From Undaria pinnatifida (Eukaryota; Sar; Phaeophyceae; Laminariales; Alariaceae): 64,000 nucleotides of DNA. The notes under the pieces are model-generated. The model saw only the letters and a program-made list of their open reading frames with translations. It was not told where the DNA came from and did not search any database. The DNA is taken from contig JABAKD010000002.1 in the NCBI GenBank assembly GCA_012845835.1, positions 25,090,518 to 25,154,517 of the forward strand, written 5' to 3'. Position numbers and translations under genes: made by a program. Within the stretch, counting starts at the first letter, position 1; the number at the start of each line of letters is the position of its first letter. Shown here in pieces: positions 23,463-37,165 of this stretch.

Positions 23463-25276
23463 TATTCGAAGGCCCGGGGCGTTCGTTGGTCCACTGCATC
23501 TCGTAGATCTTTTTTCTTGTGAGCGGGGGTGAAGGTATCAAACAGAGCTGAGTGGCTGGAGGTCGGTAATTCGCTAAATGAGAAATAGATAAACACAAAA
23601 AATCAGGCCTGTTTGAAAAGGACTTGAGACCACGGATGGGTCGCTCACAAGCTACAAAACCGACCGAATACCACACGCAGTCGGGCACGACGACGATTTT
23701 TTTCGGAGTGTGAGAGGAGCGCTACATTGAAACGGCTGTTGTCGGCAGGAAAAATCGATCATAATATCGCCGTGTTCATGTGTGAGTGGAGATTTTTTTT
23801 ATCTTGTTATTAATAGGACGCCTATCAACAGTCTAGTCTATATCAAGCCCCAAAACTGCCCAAGCACCATTCGAGGGATCTGCAGCGCCAAGTGCTGGCT
23901 GATGTGTCGACAGGTTCGCACGAGTCACCCCAGAAACCAGCCGTGTCAAAGTGCGGTTCCGCACGTTTGTATTTTTGAAATGCCGTAAAACCTAGTAATA
24001 ATTCTAGAATGCCCTGCGTCTTAAACGCCGGTTTCTCATCTTGTGGTTTGCTTGTTTCACCGCGTGTGCGGCACTCTCACCAGAACTATGATTCAGTTAC
24101 CTAGTTAAGATCGGAGGAACTTGCTGTCTCAAGTAGGAAACACGCCGAATTTTACAATACAAGCCTCTATCGACTGGCGGCCTCAACCTTTGTACACCGC
24201 AAAAACTATCCCAAGCCAACTAGTAGTTTGTCACCAAAAATACGGGCACGAAACTAAAATTTGTTGATTTTAGCCAATAGACAACCCGCCCTCGCGTATC
24301 GTGTATGAATGTGAAGCGTCTAGGACCTCGTTTGTTTTTCACGCGCAGACCGCTGAGTATTCCACGGCACGGGAGCTTACAGCAAGCGGGGGCATCAAGC
24401 TAAAGCTACGTGAACTCTTCACAAACGTCAGGAGGAAGCATTAATGCGAAAAAACACCTTACGACGGCGGTGATTGTCTGTTAAAACGCAGGGTGTCCTA
24501 CTGTATTCACCGGTCTTTCCGGCGAGCGTGGCGACGATAGCGTATTGGTGATATCCCAACGCCAAACCTGCGAATCAAAGGTTTGGCAGGGGCCCCGCCA
24601 AGTAGCCGCACACAGTTATCCAGAAACCTCCTGTCGTCTTGCACAGATCCCCACTGGGTCTCTTGCTGTCATCGAAGCCAGTTTCATAGTCTGCCCAAAC
24701 ACATTGGTCAGATGAGCTGGAGCTTTCTACCATCCAATTACGGTTGACACATTAGTTTTAGAGATGAGGGGTGCCTGGTTCAAGCCCAAGCCCAAGTCCA
24801 TTCTGGATTCATCAACGTTGCGGCCATCGGTGAATTATGCCATGCATTCCTTTCTTCTCACTCCTGTACGCTCCCGCTGCACGCCAATGTGTTTCTCTAG
24901 CGGGCAGCGCTCTGCTTCTTCTCTACGCCCATGTCCATTATGCTCTTTCCCTCTATTTGTCATGCCTTTTCCTGAATAAGGAGCATACAAAAAAGTGCGA
25001 CCATGTTTCCCCCCAATTATCCTCGTTAGTCTCGAAAACAGGCCAATTATGCTACTCTTACACTGTTAAAAACTCCTATATACGCTGAAACTAATTTACC
25101 AGGTAGCGCAACTGACACGAGCCTATTCTTCCCCCGACGGGAATGCTTGAAACCTCCTTCAACTTTTAGGCTTAAAAGGCGATATAAACGTAACTATCCG
25201 CACACCCACCTAAACCCTAAGAGCACGACGCAACGATCGCTTCCGTCTGTGGAACACCGTATTGGTTATGGCAAGC

Positions 25277-28200
25277 TCACAGGTCGACAACTCTCATCGT
25301 CACCAGCGTGCCATCTGTGCAGCCAGAAATCACCCCACCCCCTTTCTGCACAGCTACCAGAGCATCCAACGCTTCCTGGGTGATAATCTCGCCTGGTAAT
25401 AGCGTGGGAATACCTGATGGCATGGCAGCGCGAAGGTGAGAACGCGCGGGGTGCGGGGGCAGAGGGAGTCAGGAACGTGAAGACCAGAGTCTTTCTACGG
25501 TAGCCCCACCACCTTTTCTTCAACATAATCGCCGGCATTGAAACCAGCTCCCGGCCGTATATCCTGAAATACCTTGCCCCTTGCCATCCCAACGTCATCG
25601 TCCGATGGTCCATTGCAAAACAAGAAAATAGAGCAAGATATATATATATATATTCATGGCATCCGTCCTTGTGTCGAGCAGCCATGAAACGGTCCTTAGA
25701 GAAAATCGCTGGTTCTGGGGGGGCGCTATCGTAGAATCAGTCAACAGAAGATGGACGGAGAAATGTCGATGGAATAATGACATACGATACATGCACGCTC
25801 CCCGTGCATGAAAGTGCCCCTCCCCCTCCCGCCGGCGACCCAGCCGGTGTGCAACATCCTATTACGTCACAACGCGTCCGAGGTACTGCCAGCGTCAAAG
25901 AGTGTTTTCATACGGTCGAACCGAGTGGAAACCAGGCGCAAAACGTTCGCAAAGCTCGCTCTCTGTTAAGCACAAAGCAGATGGGTTTGTGCTTTTATTC
26001 TAGAACATTTCTCCTAGTAATTACACTATAAAATAGGAGTACTTTGCGACATGACTACACCCATACTGCCGCTGCTCATACACGGGCCTGAATATGCTAT
26101 TTAGTTGTTGTTTTTCTGAGTATCAGGTCATCTGGTCCCTCTAGCTACCGACCTCTCATCAAGGGGGCGTGTTAGATTCAGTATTTTGAAGCCCATACCT
26201 ATGTAGTTAATGTGCAGCCAGTTTGGACATCGGATACAGTGTACCCATTTTAGCACCATCGGGTTTGAGACTGTTCAGGAGATAAGACCAGGTATATAGG
26301 CTTGTCACGAAACAAAATCTACTTTGATTTAGTATGGGATCATTTTTCACCGTAGTAAAACATAAGACCAAACCAGGGATAATATAATACCAGCTTAATT
26401 GAATGGTCACGGGGTGGTCTTTTAGTGGGTACACCGCCGTAAACGCAACATGCGGTGACAGTACGAGTTTGTTCCTCCTCGTCATTCGGTACATTGTTCA
26501 ATATCAAGTTACACTGTATCGGGGCGTGCGTTGATGATACTGCTGTAGGGCGCAATAGATTGCCACTATAAGTATAAGAGAACAATGCAGTAGGTTGGCT
26601 AGTCGGCCAGTACCAAGGCTCGTAGAATGCACCTACCCGTAGTGTGTGCTTCTTCCCAGGGTGATCAGGCTACGGTAAGCCCTACCCTAATATGTCCCTC
26701 GCCTTCTCCCATTTCCTTTCTTTTCTCTCCCATTAGTTTCCGCATTCGGCCACGTAAGCGTCTCTTCAAACAATTTACTTTCTTTGTCATCACAAGTGTT
26801 CTTCACCCTTCACTTGGTGCTTACTCTGCGCCCCTCATCACAAGAGGAACATCCTCGACACGCGCAATGTTAATCTCCGTTGCTATTGCTATTATATGCG
26901 CCCACGAAGCGCCTCCATCCAGGGACTGCCCTCGACACAACTAGGTGGCACGTTTGGAGTGCGCGAAAGTCTCGCTCGCTGCCCGGCTGGCAGCAGTTCA
27001 TCCGCAGCAGCCTATTACCGCACCCCATCAGCGACGTGGGGGGCGGCGTCAATAAGTCCGCGCGGTGGTGGTGAAGGCCAAGCTCGCGGTGCACCCGGTA
27101 GACATTTTCAATACCATCCACCATCTTTTTTCATCGTTGAGCATCGTTGTTGTTGTTCTGACATGAAATCATTGCCATCATCTAGTCCGTAGTCGAAACG
27201 TCAGCTGTGGACGTGAAGCCAACATTCGTCGCTGAAAGGTTTTCGATCGTTTGCTCACAGGAGCTTGTAACGTTTTTAATCACGCCGAATGCAGGAAGTT
27301 TCCGATGCACCGACACACCAAGACACAACTTCCGCGCGGCCATGCCTAGATCCGAATTCCCAACACGCTGTTTCTCCCCCCTCCGCCCACGAGGAAAGCG
27401 CTCGGACACACAAGCGCGGCAGACAAACCACTCTCGAAAATCGAACGGTCTCATAGGTTGCGGATGTCAGTCTTACACAACATCGCTCCGCGCGAAAAGT
27501 CATGTCGTGAACAGGTAGTAGCACATAAGAAGGCAGTAAAACGTCGAATAATTCAACCATTTTTTCTGTTCCGGTTGATCAACGGAAACCTCCGCTCCCG
27601 GGGAGAGCGAAACGCAACAGTAAGACAACAACCCAAGGATGCGTAGTTCCTTTTCGGGAACCAATAAGTATCCGCTGAACAACCCGTTTCAGCTTTTTCT
27701 AATAGTTTCCCCCTATTTCCTTGCAATAAAACGGACAAAAGCTCACCGGGAGGGTACGGGCACACCGTCTCCGCGCTGGCCAGTCCAATCGCGTCGTGCG
27801 CACTAACGGTCTTGGACGGAAAAAGAAACGCCTCCCTAGGATAGGAACGCACGACACGGTGACGAGCAACAAAACGGGCATCACTGGCTTGGACCCCGCG
27901 CTGCGAGAACCGGCAAAAACATTGGCTGGGGGGAGGGGGGAGGAAAGGGGCAAATCACCCCAATCCGCACGCGTGCTTCGTGCTTGGGCCATGGTCTTTG
28001 CGGCATGAACAAGATGCCCAGGACTACAGTGGAAACAGGGCGTAGGGACGAGAGCATCGCTCCGCCGCGCGTTGCCATTAGTTTTTAGCATATCGTCGGG
28101 AGAAGAGTCAATTTTACTTGGGGTTAGGTTCAAGTGGCGTCGTGACAATGTCTGGAACTCACCGTGGGGAACAAACCTGCACCGCGGGCACGAGCGCTCC

Positions 28201-31200
28201 CACGGCCACCGCCTCGACTCCCTCCTCCTCCTCCGTCTCCACCGCAGTCGATGCCGATCCCTGTCGAGAGATTGCTTCTCTGGGGATGGTAGCCGACGCG
28301 CGCGAAACGAAAGCAAAGGCGTCAGTATGGTATTCGTGTGAACATCTGCATCAGTCGGGGGCTTTTCAATCACAAAAAGTCGTATTCCTACAAAAAAACT
28401 TATTCTGCCTTGACATCGTTCGGTCATGAACGTGAGGGTGCGCAAACTTACCCCCACGCGCAGGCATACATAAAAACAGACACATGAACATGACCACCGC
28501 AGAATAATATGTGGGGGGGAGTATCCCGTGGTCCGAACCTACCGCGCGACGTGCCGCATCGCCTCCACCAGCTTCTGGCCGTGATCCGGTGTAGAGCCCG
28601 GGCCGAACACAAACGTGAGGGAGTCAGGAGCCGGGAGTTCCGCGTACACGCCGAACTCTGCGTACACGCGGGGTGGGTGCAGGGGGAGGACATGCAAAAA
28701 ACGGAGATAGGCAGTCGTTGGGTGGGACGAGAACCGGCGGCAGTGTCAGGGAATACGCCGCTCTTTGCATGGCTCGGTAGTGTGATGATCGTTAAAACCA
28801 TGCCCTCGTGGCAAATGTATGTTCTCCCAGCTGCCGAGGGAGGCCGGTGATCGGGGGGGGGGGGGGGTACTTAGTTGTTGCGTGCCTTTGTCATTAGACC
28901 ATAGACCGCGTATCCCTTTCGAGACGGAGTATCGTTCCTTTCCTAATGGAGACACCTTCAACAGGTGGGCGCTCACTACGCGAGGAGGGGGCGCATTGGC
29001 GGCATTGGTGACAACAAGCCACCTTGTGCTATCACTACCGTTGCAGCTGGCTGTCACTGTTATTGACAGAAGCACTACGACACATGGAGCCTCCTACGCC
29101 CGCACGCGCTCAGCGTACCTCAGTGGAGCGGGGTCGCAACAAGAGGCGAAACTAGTGAAATAGCGGTGTACAAGGACGAACATAGACAGCCTCGAGCTAG
29201 ACCAGAACAAACTGTAGGCGTCAACGCCCCAAACCGAGACACAGAGCGTTGCTCAACCCGATTTACGTCAGGACGCCTGTCGCGATGCCGAAATATTTGC
29301 GCACCACCTTCTGGTGTCGTCCCCCCCCCTCTCTCTCCAACCCGTCGTCCCCCCAGCGGTCTTTGATCGCTAACGCCTACCGGTAGAGTATAACCTTTCT
29401 ACGAAAGCAATTTGTTTTTTAGCTGCACCGATTGAATCATATATTCAACCCGATCCTTTCTCCTTCTCATCTACCCACGGCTTTAGTGTTTACCGTCGAT
29501 GAGCAGTTCGTCAGCCTCGTAGCCTCCGATCCCCCCATCGAAGGAGATCGTGAGCCGCAGTGGATCCGTCCCCACAAACCCCGCCGCCCGTTCCTGTTCC
29601 CCTCCGAGTTCAAGCACGTTAACGCCTGCCACAATTAAAACCAAGGAAAAAATGGGCAGGAAAACAGGCGGCCAAGGTAGTGGTTGACGAAAGGGAGGGG
29701 CGTGCATATTTATGCATGACCATAGTGTTACAGCCATAGATCTTCACATTCCTATTATACCGGGTTGAAGCACGTCGGGCGTTCGCTGACACGGCGAAAA
29801 TTGCTTGCACCAAGCGGGTTGGGGGAGAATCCCGAGCATAAACCATATGACAGACACGACGCGCCGTCATTATGCGAGACAGACATGCGTTGGGGTCGCG
29901 ACAAGAAGAAAAACTCAACCTACCCGAGCACGCGCACGCGGGAGAGAACCTCGTTGTGACATCCATCGCGCTCGCACCTTCCATGTTCTTCATCTCTGCT
30001 CGCACCCCTTGTGCGATTAGCACCGCCTCCTTCAGGCGACGTCGGCCGTCCTTCTCCGCGCCGGCGAGGTCCCAACGCGCCGCATCGAGCGACGCCAGGA
30101 GCAGATCTATCTCGATGAGGGCAACACGAATGAGCGCGAGTATGTGCGTGTATGAGGTACTCTAGATGGCACCGACGCCGGACGGCAATCGCCGCCCAAC
30201 GACGCACTACTAATCCACAAGCGGGATCGACACAGCGAGCGAGCTACAAAATATTAATGAAAGTATGCAAACACAGTATCAGCAAGCACACGAACACACA
30301 ACTACGCCACACGGTTCGTCCTAACGCACGCCGGGTTCGGCCCCCACATCGTTTGCTTCTTTCTCAAGGCCCGCACCGGCTCTCGATTGCTAGCTTCGAG
30401 GCTCGAAAATGTTTGCGACGGAGTTAACCTAGGAGTCACGCGCGGCGCGGGACACTCACAACTAGGACTGGAGCTCTGGACGGTTGCGAGGGCGTCGGAT
30501 ACCGCCTGCTCTGCGGAGAATGTTCCGTCCGCCGCCGTCAATACGCCTGCGTTTCCGGGCACGCAAAGGGCACGTTTTGCCGAGAGTAAGTCGACGCGCT
30601 CGTTTGAATGGCCAGTGGCCGAAACTTCTACTTTTATAGCACGTCTGCACGTCTAGTTTAGCTTGGTTTCGTTTTGTTTCGATCCGTCCCGCCCCGTTCC
30701 GTTTCGTTGTGAACCATTGAAATTTGTTGCGAGGGAAGTGGCGGAAGGCTAAATGAACCTGCGCCGCGTTGTTTTGCCCTGCAGAGTGCGAGGGGCGCGA
30801 CTTCGACTTCGACTGCGGCTCAGCAAAAACGCTGGCGGTGGCGGCGCCCACTCCGGGTCTACCCAGCGCGAAAAGAAAACGCCTGATTTTCAAAGGGAAA
30901 CGCGCTACAATAGGGGTACAATACCCCTTTTTGGCCAAATGGTTCTGACTGACAAGGGCTATATTATTTATATATTAACCCCTTTAGTACTGCAGCGTAC
31001 AGAAACCTATATCTGACTTTACTTTCAAGTGGTTTGTCTCCAGATTGGGACTGCAGTCCTAAAGGGGCTATCACCATCAACCGAGGAACTGCGCAATATC
31101 GCTGAAATCCCAGGTGTGTTTTGCAGCATTATTCCTTGTAAATCTAGGCAATTGAGATCGGTCATACATTTTTTTGCTGGAATTCAGCTTTGAGGTGATG

Positions 31201-34200
31201 TGAGAGCTGTGGAGCTCCTCATCTGAAGAGTCTAATTAAAAGCGGACAAACCCGTACCGTATAACGTTTCAAAAGAGTGGAACAAAAAGAGTACGGAGGT
31301 GCCGGCACGTGCTCGCAACGTTTACAGCACTCACCTTGTCCCAGATGCAAAAATGCCGACTGTGTCAGCGAACTCAGGGTCTTGTGAGCGCTCTGAACCA
31401 CGAGGTCCGCCCCGCACTGTAGCGCCGCTGTGTTCATCATCGCAAAAAACAGCGGCCCGGCATCAGCCATCGATGCGTCGGTGGGGCGGTGGCGGTGGTC
31501 AGGAAGCCCGGACAGAGGTCGAAGAAATATGTCCGTAGAGGTTGAGGGTGCTCACCCTTTTAGAACCCCATCCATGTTTTTGCGGAAAATTAGTTGAAAC
31601 TAGAGAAGGATACGTTTTGCAGATCTAACAGAGTTAAGGGTGTTGTCGGTAACGATAGCAAGGTAGAAGCCATAGACGCCAAGTTTGAATTGGAGCAGAG
31701 CAGGCACCAGCGGTTCAGGCGCCGAAGACGTAAAAATGGAGGCGAACCTCACAGTTGGTATCTGCGACACCAAGAACGCTCCCCCGTTATCGCTTTCCCG
31801 CGCCCCTGCTTCGCACCAGCACGGTCAACCGCGTATCGTCATTTTTCTTGGCGTTGCTTTTCGCTCCGGCCCATATAATCTGCGCCAGACTTGCCGTCCG
31901 CGACCACGCTTTCCGCGCTTCATGCCCTACCCACCGTACTTCCCCTATGAAGTGAGGCGTGAGAGGGAGCCTGACCGACAGCGGCAGCAGAAATCCAATC
32001 GCGACATGGGCTACAGATCGACGGCGTTGTGTGGTCCCCGCCGCCGCCTTCACGTAAGCTGCAAGTAATGGTCCACACCAAATAATTACTGCGACGAACA
32101 GCCCGAAAGGGAGGGGGGATGTGCTCATATCATACATGCCCGTAGTTTCAATACCATAGACTCTCGCTTCTCTACAATGCCAGGACGGAGCACGTCGCGT
32201 TTTCATCAACCAGGCAGATATTGCTTGCACCGAGCAAGGGGGGGAGGTTTCGCACCTTGAGGGTCACTCTGCCCATCCTCTGGCGCCCCGAGAAAAGCGA
32301 GGTGCGCTCCGTGGGCCTCGTCCACAATAAGCGGCACCCCGGCAGCGTGACATGCCCGCGAGGCCGCGGCCACGTCCGAGCAGGCGCCTTCGTAGGTCGG
32401 GGACACCACGAACACCGCGGCAACCTGAGGTTCTCCGGGCGAGTTGCGGGAGGTACGAGGGTGAGGGAGAAACCTACTTCTCCCTGGCAAGGGCTTCCGC
32501 CTCCGAGCGGTTCCACGGGCCAGTCTATTTTTTTGTCTGAGCAAGCGGCCTGCGTGGTATTGCGTACTGCAGTTTCGGAAAAAAACAGATGGGGCCATGA
32601 AGGATATGCAACACGGGATTACGTTCCGCGAAAAACACGTGATGCACGTGTCAACGCAAGCAAACTAAATCACCAACTGCGGCGGCATTCGTGCCAGGCC
32701 AATCTTCACGCCGCTGTTGGGAACGGGGTAAGCGGAGGTGCATACACCGTCACCGTTTCCACTCGGCGGCAACGTCGAACGGAACAGTACGCCGAACGAT
32801 CGTAACAAGTTCCCGACAGCAAATCTGCCCACCAAGGCAAAAACGTCTCAAGTCAACGTGCACTCCGCCCCCTTAAGTCCCTTTATAACTGTCCCCACGC
32901 TCTTGGGGATACTTTCTACTTGGATTAGTGTGGTATGCTTTTTTGCAGCACGAGTTGTCAAAGGGTGAATTAACAGTCTCCATCCCTTGGAGGGATCCTG
33001 GTTGATCGTTAAATTATTAGGTTCGCTGAAATCGAAACAGGAGGAAGCGTGGTTGATTGTTAACGTGTTTGGCGCGTTGAACACGACCCTCCACCCCGGC
33101 CTAATCGCGTCCATGACCCCGCCCACGTACCTCGTCCCCGTGCTCCTTAAGGGCTGATTTCAGCGCCGCCGTGCCAACACCAAGGCTAACTCCCGACTCC
33201 CGGTGGCGGAGCGGCGGCAAGAAACACGGTGTCGCACCGCTGAGGACGAGCGCGTGGACTGCAGACTTGTGTGTGTCTCTCGGTAAGATTACCACGCTGC
33301 GCCGCGGTTTCGTTGACCCCGCGGCGCTCACGTCATTTGCGTCATCGCCGCCCTTCGTGGGGCTTCTGAGCGGCGGGCGGGAGTTGTGCCATAGCACGCA
33401 CGCGATGATTGAGGACAGCACTCCGCACGTGCTATTGGAAGTCGCGAAGAGCACACGCGTCGAGAGTCGCCCGGGTGGGTAGGGTGGGCAAGAAAACAAA
33501 CGATGGTCGGAGGTTCAGTGTCAGGAGTTGAAAGTATCCGTGGATATCGCGGCGGTTGCTACGCGATTCTATCCTGGGCCGTCACTGCTCGTGAACAGGA
33601 GGGGGGGGGGTACACATTTCATGCATAGCCGGTGTTTCAAGACTATAGACCCTCGCATCTCTACAATGCCAGGACGGAGCAAGTCGGGTTTTCACCGACC
33701 AGGCCGACATCGTGTGCACCAAGCGCGAAGCGCCGTGAGGTGCTCGGCGAGTCGCATGAACGGTGAGCTGCATCTTACTAAGAACCACTTGTGAGGCGGA
33801 TGTTCGCACCTTGAGCGTACTTTCATGCGTATGGGTGACAGCTTCGAATGGATTTATTTGTTTTCTGGTGCGGCCACTTCCAGAGACAGCGGGGGAAGGG
33901 GGGGGGCGATTTCGCGCGCTGGCGAGGGTGGATTCTCCAATCGCAGACAAGGTCGCACTGCACCATACCCGTCCCTTCGCTCACAATGCCTTGGCTTGAG
34001 CGAAGCTTTTGACGATGCCTGGCCCCCCGCTTTGCCCCATGGGGCGAAGCAAGCAGCCAGAAACGGCTAGACACTGCACTTCGCTCTTCGCACCAGCCAT
34101 GGTGTCGAGTCTTCATTGTCTCACCGCATCCTCTCTACTACGCTTTGGATTGTCGTTAGCCCCCGCGGTATTAATAGTAGCCTTTCTTGGGCAACAAGGT

Positions 34201-36839
34201 GCCATACATCCTCCTGATCCTGCATTGGACTGATTCTACGATAGCCCCCCTCAAAACCAGCGATTTTCTTCAACGGACGTTTCACGGTTGCTCAACATGA
34301 GAGGATGCAATGAAAGCAATAATTTTATGATATTTTTTTGTAGGCAAAGGGCTATCGGACGATGACGTCGGGGTGGCAAGGGGCACCGTATTTCAGGAGA
34401 ATTGGCCGGGAGCCAGTTTCAAACACATTATTTCGTTGAAGAAAAGTTGGGAAGGCTACCGTAGAACGACTCCTTGTACATCAATCACGGAGTATTTACA
34501 GAACATGAACCGCACAGGGCATCGGCCAGGGCTCAGGGCACGGGCGGTTGCTACAGAAGACACTCTCCGCTCCTTCTCAGAAGGGTCCTCTCGGCCGGTT
34601 CGGCCGCGGGATTCAGGCTCACCTCCCGTTTGCCAGCAGCCATGTCTTGGTTGCACCAAACGCGTCCGCCGCCAGCAATTCGGCGTCTCGAATCGGACCC
34701 TGAGGCCAGCGTGCAAGGCGATGAACACATGCAGGCGTGGTTCGAGTTCAGTATAGTTAATGTTTTTTTTGTTGCGAGATTGTTGCGAGACGGTCGTGAG
34801 GGTCTTGCCTCCGCCACACCAGCTTGAGTACCTGGTACAACATGCTGTTCGTTGAGGTTTTCCTCCGCTACATTGGGTACATGGTACAGCATGCTGTTCG
34901 TCGACATTTGTATTTCAGGTCGATTTCGTCTCTGGCGGGACCTGCCACAACCGCACCGAATTCACAAATAGCCACCAGTGCCGGATACACATCCGGACGC
35001 TTTAGCCCAAGCCCGCCACCTAATCGTCCTCGTACGACCAATGCCGCTACTGATCAAAGACATGTTGTGCGCTATTTCCAAGCACCCTGCTACAGTGGCA
35101 AAACGCACACCGGTAATCAAACAAGCACAAAAAACAAGCAAACGACAATGGGTTCTGCCCGTCGAGCCACGAACCTCCGGAGCGAAGAGGTTGTCGAGCT
35201 CGGGAAGCTCGGGCAGATCATGCACGAACGCATTCAGCTTCCCTCCGAGGATGTCATCCACAAGCCGGGAAGGCGCGCCGCTGCGGAGGGAGACGTTGGG
35301 AACATATTGTATACCACGACGGAACCCACGGTCTGTGGGCACTCAGCTCGTCGCTTCGTCGGCTTGTGAACCACAAACGGCCAGGTGCGGGGCAAGACTC
35401 GAACAGCTGCAGTGGGATATGGCGATCAACAGCTTGCTACGGTTCTTTGTATGTAAAACACGCTACAAGGCGCACGTCACCAAACATAACCATTCACTCC
35501 ACAGCTCATGCCTCTAGGGCTGTGAGCCGGTATGGCTAAGAGACTTACTACTATTAATACAGTAGAACATAACCATTTGCCCGACAGCTAGTTCCTCTAG
35601 AGCTGCCAGCCATTATGCGTGAGGGACCTGCGGCGGTCGGGACTTCTCTGCCGGGCGAACTTGCGCTCGCACTCGGCGGCCCGTCCGTCATCGATATTCA
35701 CGCTAGGACGTCCACTCCCGCCAATCATGCCCCTCCTCACGCGAACACTCATGGCTCATGACTCACGAGGGATTTGCCGGCGACCAATACACCCCACATG
35801 CGTGCGCGAATTGATTCTGCAACGCATTCGGATTCCCCGCTCTCCTCAGGTGTATACTCTCACCGTAAAGATTGCCAACGCAATTCGACACGAGATACAG
35901 GATCACAAAAAGAGCCACTCGGCGGCGCAGTACGGCAGCTGCACTGACCGGTAATCAGAGCTGCACCAACGGCAAGCAACTCGGCACAAGACCACAAGAC
36001 TGGTGCTACAAGTAGTAGTAGTCGTACATACATGTAGACGCTGCGTCCTGAACGAGAGGCGCACTTGGCCCAGGGACTGCAGTGGGAATAATACTCGTAC
36101 GAACGCATAATACCGGTATGATACGCGTTCGAGTATAGACTTACGCATACAGCGCTATGATACTGCTGCTGTGTAAGTATCAAACGCTTAGAATATGATA
36201 CCGGTACGTTCACATGCCGTATGAGGGGTATGATACACGCGTCATGCAACCACCCTGAACGGAAATGTAAGGACCGTTGTGGTATTTATATTGATACCCC
36301 TACGGTCATTATGTTTCCGTCCGAATGTATTGTTCAACAGGAACATTTTGCTTGTTCGTTTCTGTTGCTCGACCAGCACTGCAATGATGGCGAAGAGTTG
36401 CGCAAGGAGGGGATGGAAGCTCCTGGCGATATTCTACGTTGGAAGTATAATGCCCGTGGTATATTGTATACTGCCGTATTACTTCGAGGCAAAGTGGGAA
36501 CACGTGGGGTACATGTACTTGCCTGCCCATCTTGTGACCGGGGTAGAACAGGGGAGACCGCACGTTTTTCGCCGCGTTCGCCAAGGCATCCACCAAAGGG
36601 GTAGAGTCCTGATCAAGCCCACCAGCGGCCTGCATTGTTGCGCGACGATAACTTTGCGGGCGCTGCCATCTCCGACGCGAGCGCACCCGCACAGCTCGTG
36701 GCAGCGCACGTGCGCCCCCCTGCCGAGTCCCTGCTGGAGCAACGCGGAAGGACGAGCACGACCCGATGAAGAACAGGAGGGTCTGGAGCAGCAAGAAAAT
36801 CCCGCCGCCTGTGCGTCTGTGCCTCACAGATGCCCTCAT
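25277..36839 (-). CDS. Orn/Lys/Arg decarboxylase (fold type I PLP enzyme), plastid-type presequence
   Basis: Thirteen exons, all joining in phase, give a complete 644-residue protein: 36839-36523, 35280-35175, 34699-34623, 33431-33131, 32424-32256, 31427-31335, 30546-30460, 30106-29978, 29625-29494, 28657-28543, 28345-28163, 27835-27747 and 25413-25277. It should decarboxylate lysine, ornithine or arginine to the polyamine-pathway diamine. The order matches bacterial-type decarboxylases: PLFYPGHK near residue 98, HDLPELPELDNL, SPTYEG and VDEAHGAHL (cofactor Asp about 302, His about 305), SAHKTL with the PLP lysine at about 339, SSSPSYLLLASLDAAR, SPREAF split by intron 11, and YPPGIPTLLPGE across the last intron. 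A hydrophobic N-terminus followed by CSSFRVAP looks like an ASA-FAP plastid signal. Intron 1 has a GC donor, which the phase requires. An acidic insertion (Glu-rich) sits just before SPREAF. Substrate choice cannot be read from the sequence. Confidence 0.94.
28850..28985 (+). repeat. G-tract-headed short element (family G), copy 3
   Basis: Begins with 17 consecutive G at 28851, then TACTTAGTTGTTGC, CCCTTTCGAGACGGAG and TGGGCGCTCACTACG. It lies in intron 9 of the decarboxylase gene, antisense to it. Confidence 0.75.
29686..29830 (+). repeat. G-tract-headed short element (family G), diverged copy 4
   Basis: GGGAGGGGCGTGCATATTT, then ATGCATGACCATAG, GAAGCACGTCGGGCG and TTGCTTGCACCAAGCG. It belongs to the second subfamily with the copies at 32095 and 33598, and sits in intron 8 of the decarboxylase gene. 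Confidence 0.6.
32095..32240 (+). repeat. G-tract-headed short element (family G), copy 5
   Basis: GGAGGGGGGATGTGC, then TACATGCCCGTAGTTTCAA, CTCTACAATGCCAGGACGGA and TTGCTTGCACCGAGCAAG. It lies in intron 5 of the decarboxylase gene. Confidence 0.65.
33598..33735 (+). repeat. G-tract-headed short element (family G), copy 6
   Basis: A G run, then TACACATTTCATGCATAGCC, CTCTACAATGCCAGGACGGA and TTTTCACCGACCAGGC. It lies in intron 3 of the decarboxylase gene. Confidence 0.65.
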
Positions 36840-37165
36840 CTTTGCTCGGCTGTGGGTGCCAATATCGCAGCTTGGTCGCTATGACGACACACGAGACCTA
36901 CTGAGAATGGCTCGCTCTATATCGGTGACAAAGAAAGAAACGCGCCGCGGTGCGCGACGCCCGGTGTGATGCTATTAATAGTGCTGGAGCTGGCATTTTG
37001 TTGCATGGGATGTGGTGGGTCTGATCTCCGAGGAACGTCACACCCGCTCCCCGGAAATTCAAAATTATACGGCCTCATTTCAATAAGAAACCCAAAGATA
37101 CACGAACCTCAGACCCCAGACTACAGACTACGCAGGCACCGAGCCGGCTCAGATGCAGGGTGAAG
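36840..37165. promoter_or_regulatory. Shared head-to-head promoter region
   Basis: Only 326 bases separate the decarboxylase ATG (minus, 36839) from the proposed ATG of the photolyase-like gene (plus, 37166). Both 5' untranslated regions and core promoters must therefore fit here unless a non-coding first exon lies further out. It contains a CTATTAATAG word at 36972. I see no clear TATA box placed for either gene. Confidence 0.5.

Larger units (their letters stand above)
17896..25276. other. Gene-poor interval
   Basis: Apart from the elements listed separately (family T copy, inverted duplication, gag fossil, MITE and one weak exon candidate) I see no gene here. The plus-strand frame at 22740-23177 is open for 145 codons but has no recognisable domain, no matching neighbour exon and a hydrophobic low-information composition. 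I leave it uncalled. Confidence 0.55.

Noticed and set aside
27182-27700. 3' end of the decarboxylase at about 27.3-27.6 kb
   Set aside because: Frames there gave partial resemblance but wrong splice phases. The exon at 25413-25277 matches in phase and supplies the complete conserved C-terminus.
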